A DNA stretch of 64,000 bases from Akkermansia muciniphila (GCA_945883495.1 CAMCXS010000019.1:1-64000); one strand, 5' to 3'. Numbered from the stretch's first letter, positions 43,469 through 53,900 are shown. Notes: generated by a model from the sequence alone, not told the origin. Program-made: numbers and translations.

Positions 43469-43759
43469 CCACACCAGGTTGAGGGTGGAAGGATGACAAA
43501 GCTGCGCCTGGTGAGGTAAAGCTTCAGGACGGAAGCCAGTGCGCGCTCTTGGCTAGCTAGGGCATAAGCTCTCTGCCTCAGGCGATCTTTTTGATCCTCT
43601 GGCCGGATTTCCTTCAAAGACTGTCAGCAAACATGCGGCATCAAACGGGATGATTGTTGTTTCCTCCGCTGGTTACTATGCGACCTCTGGCGACCGGCTT
43701 CCTAGGACCCCGCGCGTACGCCACTTTGTGGAGGGGAAGCTTGGCCACCCAAAAGTCGC
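43469..43759. other. Intergenic spacer after aroE
   Basis: About 290 bp between the repeat element and the stop of the 831-aa gene. I found no convincing gene or RNA. A ~50-codon open stretch on the minus strand (about 43465-43623, reading KEIRPEDQKDRLRQRAYAL) looks somewhat protein-like but has no start codon or recognisable relative; it may be a decayed gene end or chance. Confidence 0.5.
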
Positions 43760-46255
43760 TCAATGGTAATCGAAGAGAGCCGTGACCGTGCAGCCCGCCC
43801 CTGCCGTTAGCCGGATCCAGTGCGCCGTGAACCCACGCGCAAACGCGTGTTCAAGAGCTCTTCCCGGCTCTACCCGCAAGCGTTCGTATTCGTGCCATTG
43901 CCCGCTCGCGTAGAAGTCCACCTCCACCGAGAATTCCACCGCTTCAGCCGAATCATGGCTCAGAGTAAGCGACTTTTGATCGTAACCCGCCATTAGATAG
44001 GGATCACTGGATTGCCCAGCCTTCACCGGAGTCTGCCACCACGGGCCGCCCGAGCCGCGCGGCTTTCCGAACTTCCAGAGATCATCGATCGCTCCGAACC
44101 AAAGCCGCGTCGCATCAGAATCACCGAACACATGGGGACTCGGGGCAGCGTCCTTCTCCATTCCGCTCATAACGAGTAGACCGCGCCACGTGCAAAAATC
44201 GACGATGGCCCGATTGTGGGTCGTCACCGGCTTCATGCGTTGCCAATCCGGCTGATTACGCTGCCCATTTGGCGCAACGCCTCCCCGCGGAACTTCATAA
44301 AAGGTGCCGTGAGCGTTCGCCAAATAGCGCTCCTGGATGCATTCCCGGATGGTTCGCGAGACACCGGACTTGGACTGGGCAGCAGCTCCTTTCGGAAGCC
44401 GGAACCGCTGACCATCATACCGGGTGACGATGACGGAGGCTTCATCTTCCACAAAACCCGGCTGGATTTCGTGCGTTTTCCGCAGAGCCTCAACCGCTTC
44501 TGAGTTCTGGGTGAGATCAAAGCGCAAATCCTCTCCCACTTCATAGTAGGATCCACCCGATGCGAGGAACTGCAGATTCCGGGTTGGGAAGCCCTGGCGG
44601 ACAATCCCACCCACCACCCCCCGCGACCCGGGCTTAGCCAACCCATCGGCTATCTTGTCTTCCCCAGGCTTGCTGGGTCGCAAGGACCCCACATGCAAAA
44701 AGGCAGTGGCCACGCAATCCGCATCGGCTGTGAGCCGGAGCCATTGCGCCTTGAGAGCTTCCGGAAGAATGACGGGAACATAGCCGCCCGCGGTCACGGC
44801 GATGCGTTGCTGTTCACTCCACTCCCCAGTTCCCTCGGTGTCAACCTCCACCGCAAAGCGGACAGTCGCACCGCTGTGATTCACCAAGTGTAAACAGCGT
44901 TGCGCATAACCGCCGATCAGAAAGGGATCGCTCGGCGTGCCGACCGTGACCGAGTCCTCGATCCAGACTCCTCCAAAGCCCGCCGCAGGCCCCCACCCGG
45001 GCAAGTCCTCGGCACGGAGGAACTGCAAATTTGAATTCGGTTGGCCCGGAACCAACTCCGGAAGCCCATGAACGGACGTCGCCTGCTGACTGAACACCAA
45101 GCGCCCCTCCCAACTCGTCATATCCGTCACGGTGACGAGAGCCGACGCAATCTGCCGAAGTCCCCCAGTTTGACCATCCCGAAAGCCACCGGGAAATTCG
45201 AATAACCCATTGTGCAGAAACATCAGCCGGCGCCCCTGCCCGACCTCACAAATTCTCGGCCACTCGGTGTTCGACCCATGATCGCCATCCGCGCTATAGC
45301 TCGCTTTGGGCAACCGGTATTGGCTCCACCGCCCCGAGACCTCGCGCACTTTGACAAAGGCGGACCGCAGATCCCAGCCGAGCGCCCAGACCGGCTCCTC
45401 ATCGCGACTGGCGCCCTGCAGTCCACCGGGTCCGGTAATGTCCAGATGTTGACGGCGATCGATCAATTTCCACTGGGAGCCGTCCCACTCCCCCAAACTC
45501 CCCATATCTTCACTTCGTCCTTTCCACATCGTCTGGCCCATCTCGCGGGCTGGGGCTCGTTCCGGCGCCTGCACTTGGTAGAACTGAGATGCGTAGGTTT
45601 CCGTGAGTTGCCTCGTCGCGGCGCTCCTGTAGTCCACCTTCCAGAAGGGTGAGGGCGCCGGCTCCTCTCCATTCCCGGCAATAAACAATCGCCCCTGCGC
45701 CGTCCACGCCCCTTTGTAATGCCATCCGGGCAGCGGCTTCTTGAACAACTCGCGCACCGCCAAGGTATCCACGGCCACCTCGTAAACCGCGCCTTCCTGC
45801 GTCAGATAAATCACCTTCGCCGCCGGTTCCGTGAGATGCCGCGCCACGGCCGTGAGCCGTCCCGGCAACTGTGCTCGATCGATCACCCTCACGTTTCCGC
45901 CCGCATCAATTGCATAACAGCCAATAAACAACTGCGCGGACTCGCGATGAATCATGCGACACGCATGGGTGCCCCCGACACTTTCCGGTCGAACCTCCAG
46001 ACTCAGATCTGGCGCGATGCGGAACAGCTTGTCGCTCCCTTTGCCCAACGCATGAGAGGTATAAGTATGGCTCCATAGCTTTCCGGCCCAAGGCACCACC
46101 ATACCCAGACCGCACTCCGCCTCCGGTTTGTCCCGGGTTTGGCTGGAGTTAAATACCGTGAGATGGGGATAGATCCCGGAGACGCTGACCGGCTCCGCCC
46201 ACCCGGCCACGGTGCTCAGGAAAATCATCATCAGGATCACACCAAGCTGCTTCAT
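43760..46255 (-). CDS. Large exported protein, family not recognised
   Basis: 831 residues with a Sec signal (MKQLGVILMMIFLSTVAGWAE). The N-terminal ~350 residues have repeated beta-strand patterns (KVIYLTQEGAVYEVAVD, GRLFIAGNGEEP, RRLMFLHNGLFEF) that suggest a beta-propeller. Two similar C-terminal segments each include a SSDPYLM/SDPFLI-G-GY motif followed by VEFSVEVDF/VRFAVEVDT and a W-x-R-L-T-A strand (about residues 455-540 and 735-831), an internal duplication of a beta-sandwich module. No catalytic motif was recognised. It may bind glycans on the cell surface. The PocR/AraC regulator lies 77 bp upstream on the same strand and may control it. Confidence 0.75.
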   Translation of the reverse strand: MKQLGVILMMIFLSTVAGWAEPVSVSGIYPHLTVFNSSQTRDKPEAECGLGMVVPWAGKLWSHTYTSHALGKGSDKLFRIAPDLSLEVRPESVGGTHACRMIHRESAQLFIGCYAIDAGGNVRVIDRAQLPGRLTAVARHLTEPAAKVIYLTQEGAVYEVAVDTLAVRELFKKPLPGWHYKGAWTAQGRLFIAGNGEEPAPSPFWKVDYRSAATRQLTETYASQFYQVQAPERAPAREMGQTMWKGRSEDMGSLGEWDGSQWKLIDRRQHLDITGPGGLQGASRDEEPVWALGWDLRSAFVKVREVSGRWSQYRLPKASYSADGDHGSNTEWPRICEVGQGRRLMFLHNGLFEFPGGFRDGQTGGLRQIASALVTVTDMTSWEGRLVFSQQATSVHGLPELVPGQPNSNLQFLRAEDLPGWGPAAGFGGVWIEDSVTVGTPSDPFLIGGYAQRCLHLVNHSGATVRFAVEVDTEGTGEWSEQQRIAVTAGGYVPVILPEALKAQWLRLTADADCVATAFLHVGSLRPSKPGEDKIADGLAKPGSRGVVGGIVRQGFPTRNLQFLASGGSYYEVGEDLRFDLTQNSEAVEALRKTHEIQPGFVEDEASVIVTRYDGQRFRLPKGAAAQSKSGVSRTIRECIQERYLANAHGTFYEVPRGGVAPNGQRNQPDWQRMKPVTTHNRAIVDFCTWRGLLVMSGMEKDAAPSPHVFGDSDATRLWFGAIDDLWKFGKPRGSGGPWWQTPVKAGQSSDPYLMAGYDQKSLTLSHDSAEAVEFSVEVDFYASGQWHEYERLRVEPGRALEHAFARGFTAHWIRLTAGAGCTVTALFDYH

Positions 46256-46332
46256 ACGCGCCCTATGCTAGCGCCATCGCCCATCGGCGCCATGTCTTCA
46301 GACGACCGCTCTCTGGTCTCCAGACGACCGTT

Positions 46333-47271
46333 TCAAGCAAAGCCCTCCGCGGCAAACTTGCCAGGCGTGCAGCCCATCAGCCGCTTGAATACTTTCCCAA
46401 AGTGTGAAGGATCGGAGTAGCCCACGCGATGACAGATCTCCTCCACGGAATAACGCCCCGTGCGCAACAAGCGAGCCGCCCGTTCCACTCGCACTCGATT
46501 CACATACTCGCCCAATGTCCCGTGCGTGTGGCGGCGAAACAAACGGCCCAAATGATCGGGATTTGTGTTGAGCACTTCCGCCAACCCAGCCAGCGAAACC
46601 GAGGTCGTGCTGTGGCGATGCACCCATTCCAGGGCACGACGCAAGGTGGCGGGATACCCCATCGCAGCAGTCCACGGCAAGCCCCCCCGTCGCGGCCAAT
46701 CATTCTCCATCGGAACTCCCGCCGCCTCCGCAAGCCGGGCCGCCACGCGAACCACCGTTCGCAGTTTCTCCCTTCGCTGCTCAACGTCCTCACGATTCAC
46801 CAGGGCCGCACGCTCCAAACGCTGCTGGAAAGGACCGGCATCCACTCGCCTCCGCGCACAGTAGCGCCGGACACGTCGTTTCGCCTCTTGCTCCGTCCCA
46901 CGCACTACGACGGAACCGTAAAAAAACGCACCCAAAACCCGTCCCCCAACCACCAACGGCTCGACGATGTCGGTGAGCCCAAGGTGACACTGCCCCACAA
47001 ACCCACTCCCCCGGCGGACCAAAAGCCGATTCACTGCGTGCTTATTCGTGAGGCAATCCCGCCGGGTCGCCGCCCCTTTGGCATGCACGCAGAACTCGCA
47101 CCGATGGATCTTCCAGGGCTCCGGCAGAATCAAATCCGGCACCCTGCTGGCCAAGCCCGCCAAGTCCGAATAGCTCACCCGCCACCCGTCCTCCTCATCC
47201 AGGAGGGCAAGAAGTTGCCCGAGGAGTGAACCTTCCTCGCCCCCCTCTTCGCCGCCCTCTGAGACATTCAT
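46333..47271 (-). CDS. AraC-family regulator with PocR sensory domain
   Basis: 312 residues from the ATG at 47271 (MNVSEGGEEGG); in-frame ATGs at 47337 and 47373 would add a Gly/Arg-rich leader. The N-terminal ~160 residues match the PocR ligand-binding domain: HRCEFCVHAKGAATRRDC carries the spaced Cys residues, followed by CHLGLTDIVEPLVVGGRVLG. The C-terminal ~100 residues hold the two AraC helix-turn-helix units (VSLAGLAEVLNTNPDHLGRL and YSVEEICHRVGYSDPSHFGK, ending in KRLMGCTPGKF). PocR domains sense small hydrocarbon-like or diol ligands. It likely controls the 831-aa gene downstream and perhaps the divergent sigma-factor operon, whose start is 133 bp away. Confidence 0.88.
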   Translation of the reverse strand: MNVSEGGEEGGEEGSLLGQLLALLDEEDGWRVSYSDLAGLASRVPDLILPEPWKIHRCEFCVHAKGAATRRDCLTNKHAVNRLLVRRGSGFVGQCHLGLTDIVEPLVVGGRVLGAFFYGSVVVRGTEQEAKRRVRRYCARRRVDAGPFQQRLERAALVNREDVEQRREKLRTVVRVAARLAEAAGVPMENDWPRRGGLPWTAAMGYPATLRRALEWVHRHSTTSVSLAGLAEVLNTNPDHLGRLFRRHTHGTLGEYVNRVRVERAARLLRTGRYSVEEICHRVGYSDPSHFGKVFKRLMGCTPGKFAAEGFA

Positions 47272-47403
47272 CAGGGAACTTTCGCCAGCACCCCTCCTCC
47301 TTCCACCACCAAACGCGCTTCGGCCGCCCCCCTTCATCGCCCCAGTCAAATCGACGAGAAAAAGTTTGTCCATCTTTCCCGAGTTGCCGGGACGACCTTG
47401 CGG

Positions 47404-47943
47404 ATGTCTCGTGAATCTGAAGCGATGCAGCGCGCCGCCGCCGAGTTCCTCCGGGACCGGCACCGGCTCGGAGCGTTTGTCTACGGATTGCTCAGAGACT
47501 CGCACGCGGCGGAAGACTTGTTGCAGGAGGTTTGGCTCCGCTTGGCCGCGGAAGTGGACAAAGGAACGGAGCTGCGAAACCAAAGCGCTTGGTGCCGCGG
47601 CGTGGCGCGCAATTTGATTCGTAAGATCTGGGACCGGTCCCGCAACGCCAAAGTCGTCCCGGACAGTTCCGTGCTTGAGGCACTGCTCGACAAGGTCGAG
47701 CAATCTTTTGCTGAAACCGATGACCTTCACGAAGACTGGGCGGAGCGCCAGGAGGCCCTGAACGAATGCGTCTCCTCGCTTCCCGAGCCGTCTCGTAGAC
47801 TTCTCACGCTTCGGTATGAGGATCGCGCCTCGATGGCCGAAGTCGCCCGCATTATGGACCGGTCGTTCGAAGGCGTGACCAAGGCTCTTTATCGCCTGCG
47901 CAAGGATCTCCTGGACTGTGTTCAACGCAAACTCGCTCAATGA
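47404..47943 (+). CDS. ECF-type RNA polymerase sigma factor
   Basis: 179 residues from the ATG at 47404; a TTG two codons earlier is in frame. Region 2 (FVYGLLRDSHAAEDLLQEVWLRLA) and region 4 (LTLRYEDRASMAEVARIMDRSFEGVTKALYRLRKDL) are intact and there is no region 3, as in ECF sigma factors. It directs RNA polymerase to a specific promoter set. It overlaps the next gene by 4 bp (ATGA), which encodes a likely anti-sigma factor, so the two are translationally coupled. Divergent from the PocR/AraC gene. Confidence 0.93.
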   Translation: MSRESEAMQRAAAEFLRDRHRLGAFVYGLLRDSHAAEDLLQEVWLRLAAEVDKGTELRNQSAWCRGVARNLIRKIWDRSRNAKVVPDSSVLEALLDKVEQSFAETDDLHEDWAERQEALNECVSSLPEPSRRLLTLRYEDRASMAEVARIMDRSFEGVTKALYRLRKDLLDCVQRKLAQ

Positions 47944-48311
47944 TGAAATCTGATCTGGATAGATTGCTGCAACGCTGGCACGACGGGGAGATCACTCCGG
48001 CAGAAGCGGAGGAGTTGGTCCGCGCAATTGACGAGCCGGCCGCGCGAGCTCGCCTGCGCGAGGTTTGGTTCCTTGAATCCAGCTTGTCCGAAGCCCTGCG
48101 CGCTGCTCCAGTCCGCCAATCTTTTCCCGCAGGCAGGGATCTGGCCGAATGGCTTTTGCAACTTTGGGTTCATGTGACCTTCCGGGCTGTGGCCTCGGCT
48201 GCCGTCTTGGTCCTGGCCCTCATGCTCCTCAAACCTCGCCGCGATCCGGTCCCGGACCAATCCGAACCGGCCTATTTGGCTCAACTCATTCTCTTAAACC
48301 AACTCGATTAA
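47940..48311 (+). CDS. Small single-pass membrane protein, likely anti-sigma factor
   Basis: 123 residues; two consecutive ATGs (47940, 47943) are available. The N-terminal ~75 residues are helical and acidic (DLDRLLQRWHDGEITPAEAEEL), in the manner of FecR/anti-sigma N-domains. One membrane helix follows (AVASAAVLVLALMLL), then a short tail. No zinc-binding HxxxCxxC anti-sigma motif is present. The 4-bp overlap with the sigma-factor stop and this topology make it the probable membrane anchor that holds the sigma factor inactive until an envelope signal arrives. Function inferred from context. Confidence 0.72.
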   Translation: MMKSDLDRLLQRWHDGEITPAEAEELVRAIDEPAARARLREVWFLESSLSEALRAAPVRQSFPAGRDLAEWLLQLWVHVTFRAVASAAVLVLALMLLKPRRDPVPDQSEPAYLAQLILLNQLD

Positions 48312-48323
48312 CCGGGATCTCTG

Positions 48324-48713
48324 ATGAAAACCAAACTGATCGCTCAGATCGTGATCTATCTCATCCTTCTCTTTAGTCTGGGTGGGGTCTGTGGGTATGC
48401 CATGTCCACCCAGATCCAGCCACGGCGTCCGGCCTGGACGCAGAGCAAGGAATGGGCCGCTCGCTGGATCGAACACCGGATGTCCGCCGACTTCGCGGCG
48501 ATCCAAGCCACGCCAGAGCAACAAGAGAAGCTCCGCCCCATCTATGATCAGCTTCTCCAAGATTTCTCGATAATCCAAGACGAGTCCGCCCAGAAAGTCG
48601 GTGCCGCCTTCAAACGCCACGGCGTGGAAATGTGGAAGCAGCTTACCCCCGAACAACGAGAACAACTCCGCCAGATCAATCAGGAACGCCTGCAACGCAG
48701 CAAGAAGTCATAA
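48324..48713 (+). CDS. Spy/CpxP-like periplasmic protein
   Basis: 129 residues. An N-terminal signal or anchor helix (IVIYLILLFSLGGVCGYAM) precedes two amphipathic helices. Both carry the repeat seen in CpxP/Spy proteins: TPEQQEKLRPIYDQ and LTPEQREQLRQINQE, forms of the L-T-x-x-Q motif. Such proteins are periplasmic chaperones or heavy-metal stress sensors that act with two-component or ECF systems. Placed 12 bp after the anti-sigma-like gene and 9 bp before the multidomain copper/haem protein, so it is probably part of the sigma-controlled operon. Confidence 0.8.
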   Translation: MKTKLIAQIVIYLILLFSLGGVCGYAMSTQIQPRRPAWTQSKEWAARWIEHRMSADFAAIQATPEQQEKLRPIYDQLLQDFSIIQDESAQKVGAAFKRHGVEMWKQLTPEQREQLRQINQERLQRSKKS

Positions 48714-48722
48714 GTCGTCGCC

Positions 48723-50975
48723 ATGAAACCACTCTATCTCTGCACCCTAGCCATCCTCGGTTCCGGCATCTCCTCGGCCCAGACCGGCGGCGGAGCGATC
48801 TTCCAGCGCTTCGACAAGAATGGCGACGGCAAAGTCACCACGGAGGAACTTCCCAACCCGCAACCCTTCACCCGCTACGATCGCAACAAGGACGGTGCAA
48901 TCACGATGGAGGAATTCAGCGGTGGCGGCACGCCCAGCACCGCTCCAACGCCTCCTACCCCGGCTCCCACGCCTCCAGCCACCCCAAGCGCCAGTCCGAT
49001 CGATACCATCGTCAAGCAACTCGATCTCAATACCGATGGCCAAATCTCCCGCGAGGAATCCGGCGGCGCTCCCTGGTTCAATCGCATCGATCGCAATGCA
49101 GATAATATCATCGATGCCGAAGAGCTGAATCAGGCGCGGCAAGCCATGTCCCGGAACGGCGCGGGTGGTGGCGCTGGCCGTGTTCCGGCCGGAGGCGGTA
49201 TGCCAACGGCGATGCCCGCGATCACCCCCGAGGAGGTCAAGAAAGTGACCAGCGGACCCGAAGTTCTCAAACCTTCCGAGGCCGGCATCGGAAGGATGGT
49301 TCCGGACGCCACGTTTTCCCGGCTCGACGGACGCACGCATCGGTTGAGCGATCTAAAGAATCAGAAGGGCGTGGTGATTGCTATGACCAGCGCCACCTGT
49401 CCTGTCAGCAAACGCTATTTGCCCAGCTTGACGCAGCTGCAAGGAGAATTGCGAGAACTCGGTCTGGCCCTGATCTTGGTCAATCCGTTCGCCAGTGAGA
49501 CAACCGAAGAGATCAGCACGCAGATCACGGCCCAAGGAATCACCGTCCCCTATATTCACGATAAGGACAAGGCTCTCACCGTCGCACTCCAGGCACGCAC
49601 CACCACCGAGGTCTTTCTCCTGGATGCCAAACGCACGCTAATTTACCGCGGAGCGCTCGATGACCAATACGGCATCAATTACAGCCTCGACGCCCCTCGC
49701 CATCGCTATCTCCATGAAGCGGTACAAGCCTTCCTCAAGAACGAGGATCCACTCGTCGCCGCCACCGCCGCACCCGGTTGTGAGTTGGATTTGGGAGATG
49801 CCGCTCCCCTTGCCACCTCCACCGTAACCTATCACCGCGACGTCGCTCGCATCCTTCAACAGAATTGCGTCACCTGCCACCGGGAGGGCGGCATCGCCCC
49901 CTTTGCGCTCGACGACATCGAAGAAGTCAGCGACCGCGCCAAAGTGATCAAGCGCGTCATCACGGAGGGCACCATGCCTCCTTGGTTCGCGGCGTTGGAG
50001 CCGGATCCGGCAAAGAATCCTTGGGGGAACGACTGCTCCCTCTCTGCCCGGGACAAAGCCGACCTCCTCGCTTGGCTGGAATCGAGCGATCGGCCGTTGG
50101 GTGATCCCGCGGAAGCTCCCGTGCCTCGAATCTATCCCGCGGAGTGGACCATCGGAACCCCCGATCTGATCATTCCGTTGAGTAAGGCGTATGATATCAA
50201 GGCCACCGGTTTTATGCCCTACGCCTTCGACGTCGTGGAGACTACGCTGACCGAAGACAAGTGGGTCACTGCCTACGAAATTCTCCCGAGCGAACGCGAC
50301 GTGGTGCATCACGTCATCGTGCAAGTGCATGAGCCCGGCACGGATGCCCGCGACCGCGAGGAAGGCGCCGGTGGATACTGGGCCATTTATGTGCCCGGAA
50401 ATGGCGCGCATCATTATCCAGACGGTTTTGCCCGGAAGATCCCCGCGGGCGCCCGGGTCAGCTTCCAGATCCATTACACACCCAGCGGTACGGCCAAAAT
50501 GGAGCGGCTCCGCATGGGGCTGGTCTTTACCAAAGCGCCACCGCAATACGAAGTCCGCACCGTGGCCGTCGCCAATCCCAAGATCGCCATTCCAGCGGGC
50601 GCGCCGAACCACATCGAAACCAAGAAGCAAATGGTGCCCTTTGATATGCCGGTGACCAGCTTTATGGCGCACCTGCATATCCGCGGCAAAGCGTTCAAAT
50701 ACGAAGTCGCCTATCCAGACGGCCGCAACGAGGTTCTCCTCGATATTCCGCGCTATGATTTCAATTGGCAGCTCCGCTACGATTTCAAAGAGCCCAAGCT
50801 GATTCCCCGCGGCAGCACCCTCACCATCACGGCGGTCTATGACAACAGCACCGCGAACAAGGCAAACCCCGATCCCAACAAGCTCGTGAAATGGGGCAGC
50901 CAAACCGTCGATGAAATGATGATCGGTTATCTTGAATACTTCCTCCCGCTTCCGCAAACCCTCGCCGCGAACTGA
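48723..50975 (+). CDS. Exported EF-hand/redoxin/haem/copper-monooxygenase-like multidomain protein
   Basis: 750 residues with a Sec signal. Residues 28-140 hold four EF-hand loops (DKNGDGKVTTEE, DRNKDGAITMEE, DLNTDGQISREE, DRNADNIIDAEE). Residues ~195-330 are a redoxin-like domain with TSATCPVSKRYLP (Cys225). NCVTCHREGG (381-390) is a haem-binding C-x-x-C-H. From ~470 on, the protein resembles the copper type II, ascorbate-dependent monooxygenases (PHM/DBH fold), with VVHHVIVQVHEP (His528, His529, His535), GNGAHHYPDG, FQIHYTPSG and FMAHLHIRGKAF as likely copper ligands. It combines Ca-binding, thiol, haem and copper centres in one exported chain, and probably oxidises an organic substrate. 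The next gene begins one base later. Confidence 0.85.
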   Translation: MKPLYLCTLAILGSGISSAQTGGGAIFQRFDKNGDGKVTTEELPNPQPFTRYDRNKDGAITMEEFSGGGTPSTAPTPPTPAPTPPATPSASPIDTIVKQLDLNTDGQISREESGGAPWFNRIDRNADNIIDAEELNQARQAMSRNGAGGGAGRVPAGGGMPTAMPAITPEEVKKVTSGPEVLKPSEAGIGRMVPDATFSRLDGRTHRLSDLKNQKGVVIAMTSATCPVSKRYLPSLTQLQGELRELGLALILVNPFASETTEEISTQITAQGITVPYIHDKDKALTVALQARTTTEVFLLDAKRTLIYRGALDDQYGINYSLDAPRHRYLHEAVQAFLKNEDPLVAATAAPGCELDLGDAAPLATSTVTYHRDVARILQQNCVTCHREGGIAPFALDDIEEVSDRAKVIKRVITEGTMPPWFAALEPDPAKNPWGNDCSLSARDKADLLAWLESSDRPLGDPAEAPVPRIYPAEWTIGTPDLIIPLSKAYDIKATGFMPYAFDVVETTLTEDKWVTAYEILPSERDVVHHVIVQVHEPGTDARDREEGAGGYWAIYVPGNGAHHYPDGFARKIPAGARVSFQIHYTPSGTAKMERLRMGLVFTKAPPQYEVRTVAVANPKIAIPAGAPNHIETKKQMVPFDMPVTSFMAHLHIRGKAFKYEVAYPDGRNEVLLDIPRYDFNWQLRYDFKEPKLIPRGSTLTITAVYDNSTANKANPDPNKLVKWGSQTVDEMMIGYLEYFLPLPQTLAAN

Positions 50976-50976
50976 A

Positions 50977-53900
50977 ATGAAACCGCTTCTTCGAATCTGC
51001 TTCCTTTTCCTCATTCCGGCCGCCGGATGGCCCCAGGACGCGCCCTTGCCCGAATGGTTCAAAAAACTCGACCGCGATAGCGACGGCAAGATCTCCCGCC
51101 AGGAGATGCCGAAGCTCTTTGATCAGGTCGACGCGGATCACGATGGCATCGGCACCATCGCGGAAGTGACAGCCCATTTCGCCAAGGGCAAGGCGAAAGG
51201 GGCGACGGCAACCCCTGCACCAACGCCAACTCCGTCAACGGCCCCAGCCCCGGGTTCAGCGAATCCAAACGAGCCGGCGGCACGCGGGACCTTGCCAGAC
51301 ACGGTCGAGAAGCGTGCCATCACCGTCTGGAGCGATGGCACGCGCATGGCGGGCGATCTCTACCTGCCGAAGGACCGCAAGGAAGGCGAGAAGCTGCCTG
51401 CCATCGTCTTCTGTGCGGGAACGGGCGGCACCAAAGGGGGCACGGGTGGACGCTTGGGACCGATCTTTGCGGAGAAAGGCTACGTGGCCCTGGCATTCGA
51501 TTATCGCGGCTGGGGCGAGAGCGAGAGTCAGCTCATGGCCGTCGAGCCACAGCCGAAACCGGACGAGAAGGGCGAACTGACGATCAAGGTGAAGGCGCTG
51601 CGCTGGCAGATGAACTACACCGACCAGACCGAGGACATCCGCGCGGCGATCAGCTTTCTGGTGGGCGAGCCGACGGTAGACCCGCAGCGCATCGGCATCA
51701 TGGGCAGCAGCTACGGCGGCGGGCTCGTGACTTATATGGCCGGCACGGACCCCCGCGTGAAGTGCGTCGTGGCGCAGGTGCCTGGACTCGGCGGTGCGAA
51801 TCGTGATCGCGCCCTCGCCGCCGCCTTCCGCCTGCACACGCAGCAGGCACGTGGCGAGGTGGAGCCTGTGCCGCTGGAAACCGGCAAGATGACCGGCAAA
51901 ATGGAGCGTTACTCGAACATGCGGACGAACGCGGCGAAAAGCATCAGCTTCAGCGCTCTCGAAGCCGCCGCCAGGATCAACGTGCCCGCGCTCTTCGTCG
52001 TCGCGGAGAACGAGGAGCTGAGCAACAACGAGATCGTCGCCGAAGCCCAGAAGCAAATCGCGGCACGCGGAGTCCCTTCAAAGTATCACGTGGTCAAAGG
52101 CATCACGCACTACGGGATCTACCGCGAAGGCTTCCAAGAAGCCACCGCGTTGGAGATCTCGTGGTTTGAGGAGCATTTAAAGGGAGCAGAGGTCAAGTCT
52201 CCCACCGCACCGAAGCAGCCCGTAGAAAAGGATGCCGGGGCAGGCAAGAGTGCCAGCGCTCCGGTGGCAAGCGATGCCGATCTCGCCTTCTTCGAGAAAA
52301 ACATCCGTCCAGTGCTGATCAAGAGCTGCTACGAGTGCCACAGTGCGGAGTCGGACAAGGTGAAGGCGGGGCTGGCTCTGGATGCGCGGGCAGCGTTACT
52401 GAAGGGAGGCGATAGCGGGGCAGCCGTGGTGCTGGGAAAGCCGGAGGAGAGTTTGCTCATCAAGTCGCTGCGGCATGAGGATCCCGATTTGCAAATGCCA
52501 CCGGAGAAGCATGGCGGAAGGCTGAGCGACGCGGTGATCGCGAACTTTGTGGAGTGGGTGAAGCGCGGTGCCCCGATGCCGGAAGGCCAAGCGGTAGCCG
52601 TGGAACAGAAGATGGAAGCGCGGATGGATCATTGGGCCTTCAAGCCGGTGAACGATTCCACAGCGCCGGCGGTGGCAAACACTTCTTGGCCCCGCACGGA
52701 GGTGGATCGCTTTGTTTTGGCGGAGTTGGAGAAAAATGGTCTCGAGCCTGTGGCGGATGCGGCTCCTACGGCGCTGCTTCGTCGGGTGTCTCTCGATTTG
52801 ACCGGCCTGCCGCCGACAGCGGAGCAGGTGACGGCCTTTCTCGCGGCACCGAGCGAGTCGCGCCTCGACGGCGTGATTGATGAACTCATGAAGTCGCCGC
52901 AGTTTGGCGAGCGCTGGGGCCGTCACTGGCTAGACGTGGCGCGGTATGCGGAGAGCAGTGGCAAGGAGACGGACTTCGCCTATCCGCAGGCGTGGCGGTA
53001 TCGCGATTATGTGATCAAGGCCTTCAATGCGGACATGCCGTTTGATCAGTTTATCCGCGAGCAGATCGCGGGCGATTTGTTGGAGGCACGCGATGACAAG
53101 GAGCGGGCGGAGTTGCTCATCGCGACCGGTTTTCTCGCCATCGGGCCGAAGTCGCACATCGAAAAGAACCCGCTCCAGTTTGAGATGGATGTGGTGGACG
53201 AGCAGATCGACACCGTGAGCCAGGCCTTCCTAGGTCTCACCGCCGCCTGCGCCCGTTGCCACGATCACAAATACGATCCAGTCTCGCAGCGGGACTACTA
53301 TGCACTGGCAGGTATTTTTCGCAGTACGGAGACGAAGTTCGGCACGGTCGAAATGGTGCAGAATAACAACGCCAGCACTCTGGTGCCCCTGCCTGCCGGT
53401 GCGGGACAGCCGGATGCGCTGAAAACCCTGACGACACCCGAGCGCAGCAAGTTGGAAGCAGCGATTGCCCAGAAGTCCGCGCGTCTCGCCGAACTGACAA
53501 AGCAACGCATGTTTGCTTCATCCGAGTTTGTGCAGACACGGCTGCGGCTCGCCACGGACAAAGCCCATCTCGCCGCCTACGAAGCCGACGGCACGCCGAA
53601 GCAATTCGCCACCTGTGTGCTGGAGCGTGAGAAGCCGCGCGACTCCGCGCTGCTCATTCGAGGTGAGGTGCAAAAGCCCGGTGCCATGGTGCCGCGCGGC
53701 CTGCCGATGCTCGCGAAGACGAGCAGCACGATCTCCGGCGGCAGCGGGCGCAAGGAACTCGCTTCGTGGATCGCCTCACCGGACAATCCGCTTACCGCCC
53801 GTATCATCGTGAACCGCGTGTGGCTGCATCTTTTCGGCCAGGGCATTGTCACCACGCCGGACAATTTCGGTCTGTCCGGACAAGCGCCGACGCATCCCGC

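Noticed and set aside
47440-47940. Amino-terminal extension of the AraC-family gene up to 47940
   Set aside because: This part is antisense to the ECF sigma factor, whose region 2 and 4 sequences are unambiguous; the regulator starts at 47271 or at most 47373.
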